From Lucinisca nassula (Eukaryota > Mollusca > Bivalvia > Lucinida > Lucinidae): 64,000 nucleotides of DNA. The notes under the pieces are model-generated. The model made no database searches, was not told the DNA's origin, and saw only the letters and a list, made by a program, of their open reading frames with translations. A program made the translations under genes and the position numbers. The stretch covers positions 19,963,395-20,027,394 of the forward strand of contig OY757017.1 of NCBI GenBank assembly GCA_963580285.1, in the 5' to 3' direction. Shown in pieces: positions 63,507 through 64,000 of this stretch (positions within the stretch are counted from its first letter, which is position 1; each line of letters starts with the position of its first letter).

Positions 63507-63751
63507 TTGACGCTTGTCCTGTTGAACAGGGTTACCCCTACTTTTTGCAAAGAGTGTAGATCCAGCTTGTGTTGGATCTAAAAAGTTTAGATCTAGATCA
63601 GATGGCTTCTGAAGATGCCATCTGATCAGGAGTTACATGGTTTTTCATGCAATTTGTGAATTGAAAGAATGTATAGTATCAAGTCATTTGATTGGCTGAC
63701 AGTAAGAAATGGGCGTGGCTAAATTAATTAATTCGGCAGGACAAGGGTTAA
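63507..63751. mobile_element. MITE M2, decayed copy
   Basis: TTGACGCTTGTCCTGTTGAA at the left (TTAA mutated) and TCGGCAGGACAAGGGTTAA at the right. The core has AGAGTGTAGATCCAG, a small insertion, and CAGATGGCTTCTGAAGATGC. Confidence 0.75.
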
Positions 63752-64000
63752 ACACAAGACTAAAATCAGCCTGTGTATCCATCAGTTTAGATCTGTCTGC
63801 CTGAAGTAGCTTTGTCTTGCCTTATACTGACCACAGTTGTCCATGCCTGAAAGGCCTGTTTTTGCAGCTTCAACCCTTTTCCTGCTGAACAAGACAACTC
63901 TTAACTCATGTCATGTCAAAATATACGAGACAAAATATAGCAGATGTTTCATTTTTCACCACCAAATGTCTAGTTTATCTGGGTCAGCACTAAAACACTT
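63752..64000. other. unassigned; possible start of another M2
   Basis: CAACCCTTTTCCTGCTGAAC at about 63873 resembles an M2 left end, but the copy would run into other wording and the window ends. Confidence 0.4.

Overview
The window looks like nuclear DNA from a metazoan, most likely a bivalve mollusc. It is AT-rich, and almost every kilobase belongs to a mobile-element family or a minisatellite. Many elements carry AGCTCACCTG-type ends, (CCGT)n tracts and tandem cores of the kind reported from oysters and clams. I found no convincing intact host protein-coding gene. The only peptide-like stretches with a recognisable family are decayed retrotransposon reverse transcriptases: a non-LTR LINE tail at about 0.16-0.66 kb with a second copy at 58.15-58.51 kb, and two Penelope-like elements (PLEs) at 9.9-11.8 and 52.4-54.4 kb. 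One RNA gene is recognisable, a U1 snRNA copy at 46,962-47,124. Three hammerhead-ribozyme motifs lie near 25.7, 47.3 and 51.5 kb; the 47.3 kb copy has an intact core.

Layout. 0-1 kb: TTAA-flanked MITE split by a LINE. 1.6-5.0 kb: Helentron-like element (HINE) with 470-bp repeats. 5.2-9.9 kb: degenerate arrays split by a second HINE, itself split by a tRNA-derived SINE. 9.9-13.4 kb: PLE 1 (minus) and a SINE split by a PLE tail. 13.5-21.7 kb: two near-identical short HINEs and a composite HINE (15.2-20.1 kb) inserted in a MITE, carrying 165-bp and 145-bp arrays. 21.8-33 kb: SINEs, TTAA and TA MITEs, a minus-strand HINE array and further arrays. 33.06-39.57 kb: a 6.5-kb element with inverted ends and a higher-order satellite duplicated as an exact 2,326-bp offset. 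39.5-49.6 kb: hairpin MITEs, a Mutator-like foldback with 9-bp target duplications, U1, a hammerhead and SINEs. 49.6-57.3 kb: PLE 2, PLE tails and SINEs. 57.5-64 kb: MITEs, the LINE copy, a minus-strand HINE array, other arrays and SINEs.

How it fits together. The region is a layered record of insertions. Several empty sites can be read directly, because a known repeat resumes on the far side of an insert. These show T|T insertion without duplication for HINEs, TTAA for three MITE families, TA for two more, 9 bp for the Mutator-like foldback and 8-13 bp for SINEs. PLE tails ending at the same 3' terminus were inserted repeatedly, once inside the RT of another PLE. The most notable items are the self-cleaving ribozyme, the U1 copy with paired stem changes, the HINE architecture with readable empty sites, and arrays rich in nuclear-receptor-like or E-box/YY1-like motifs.
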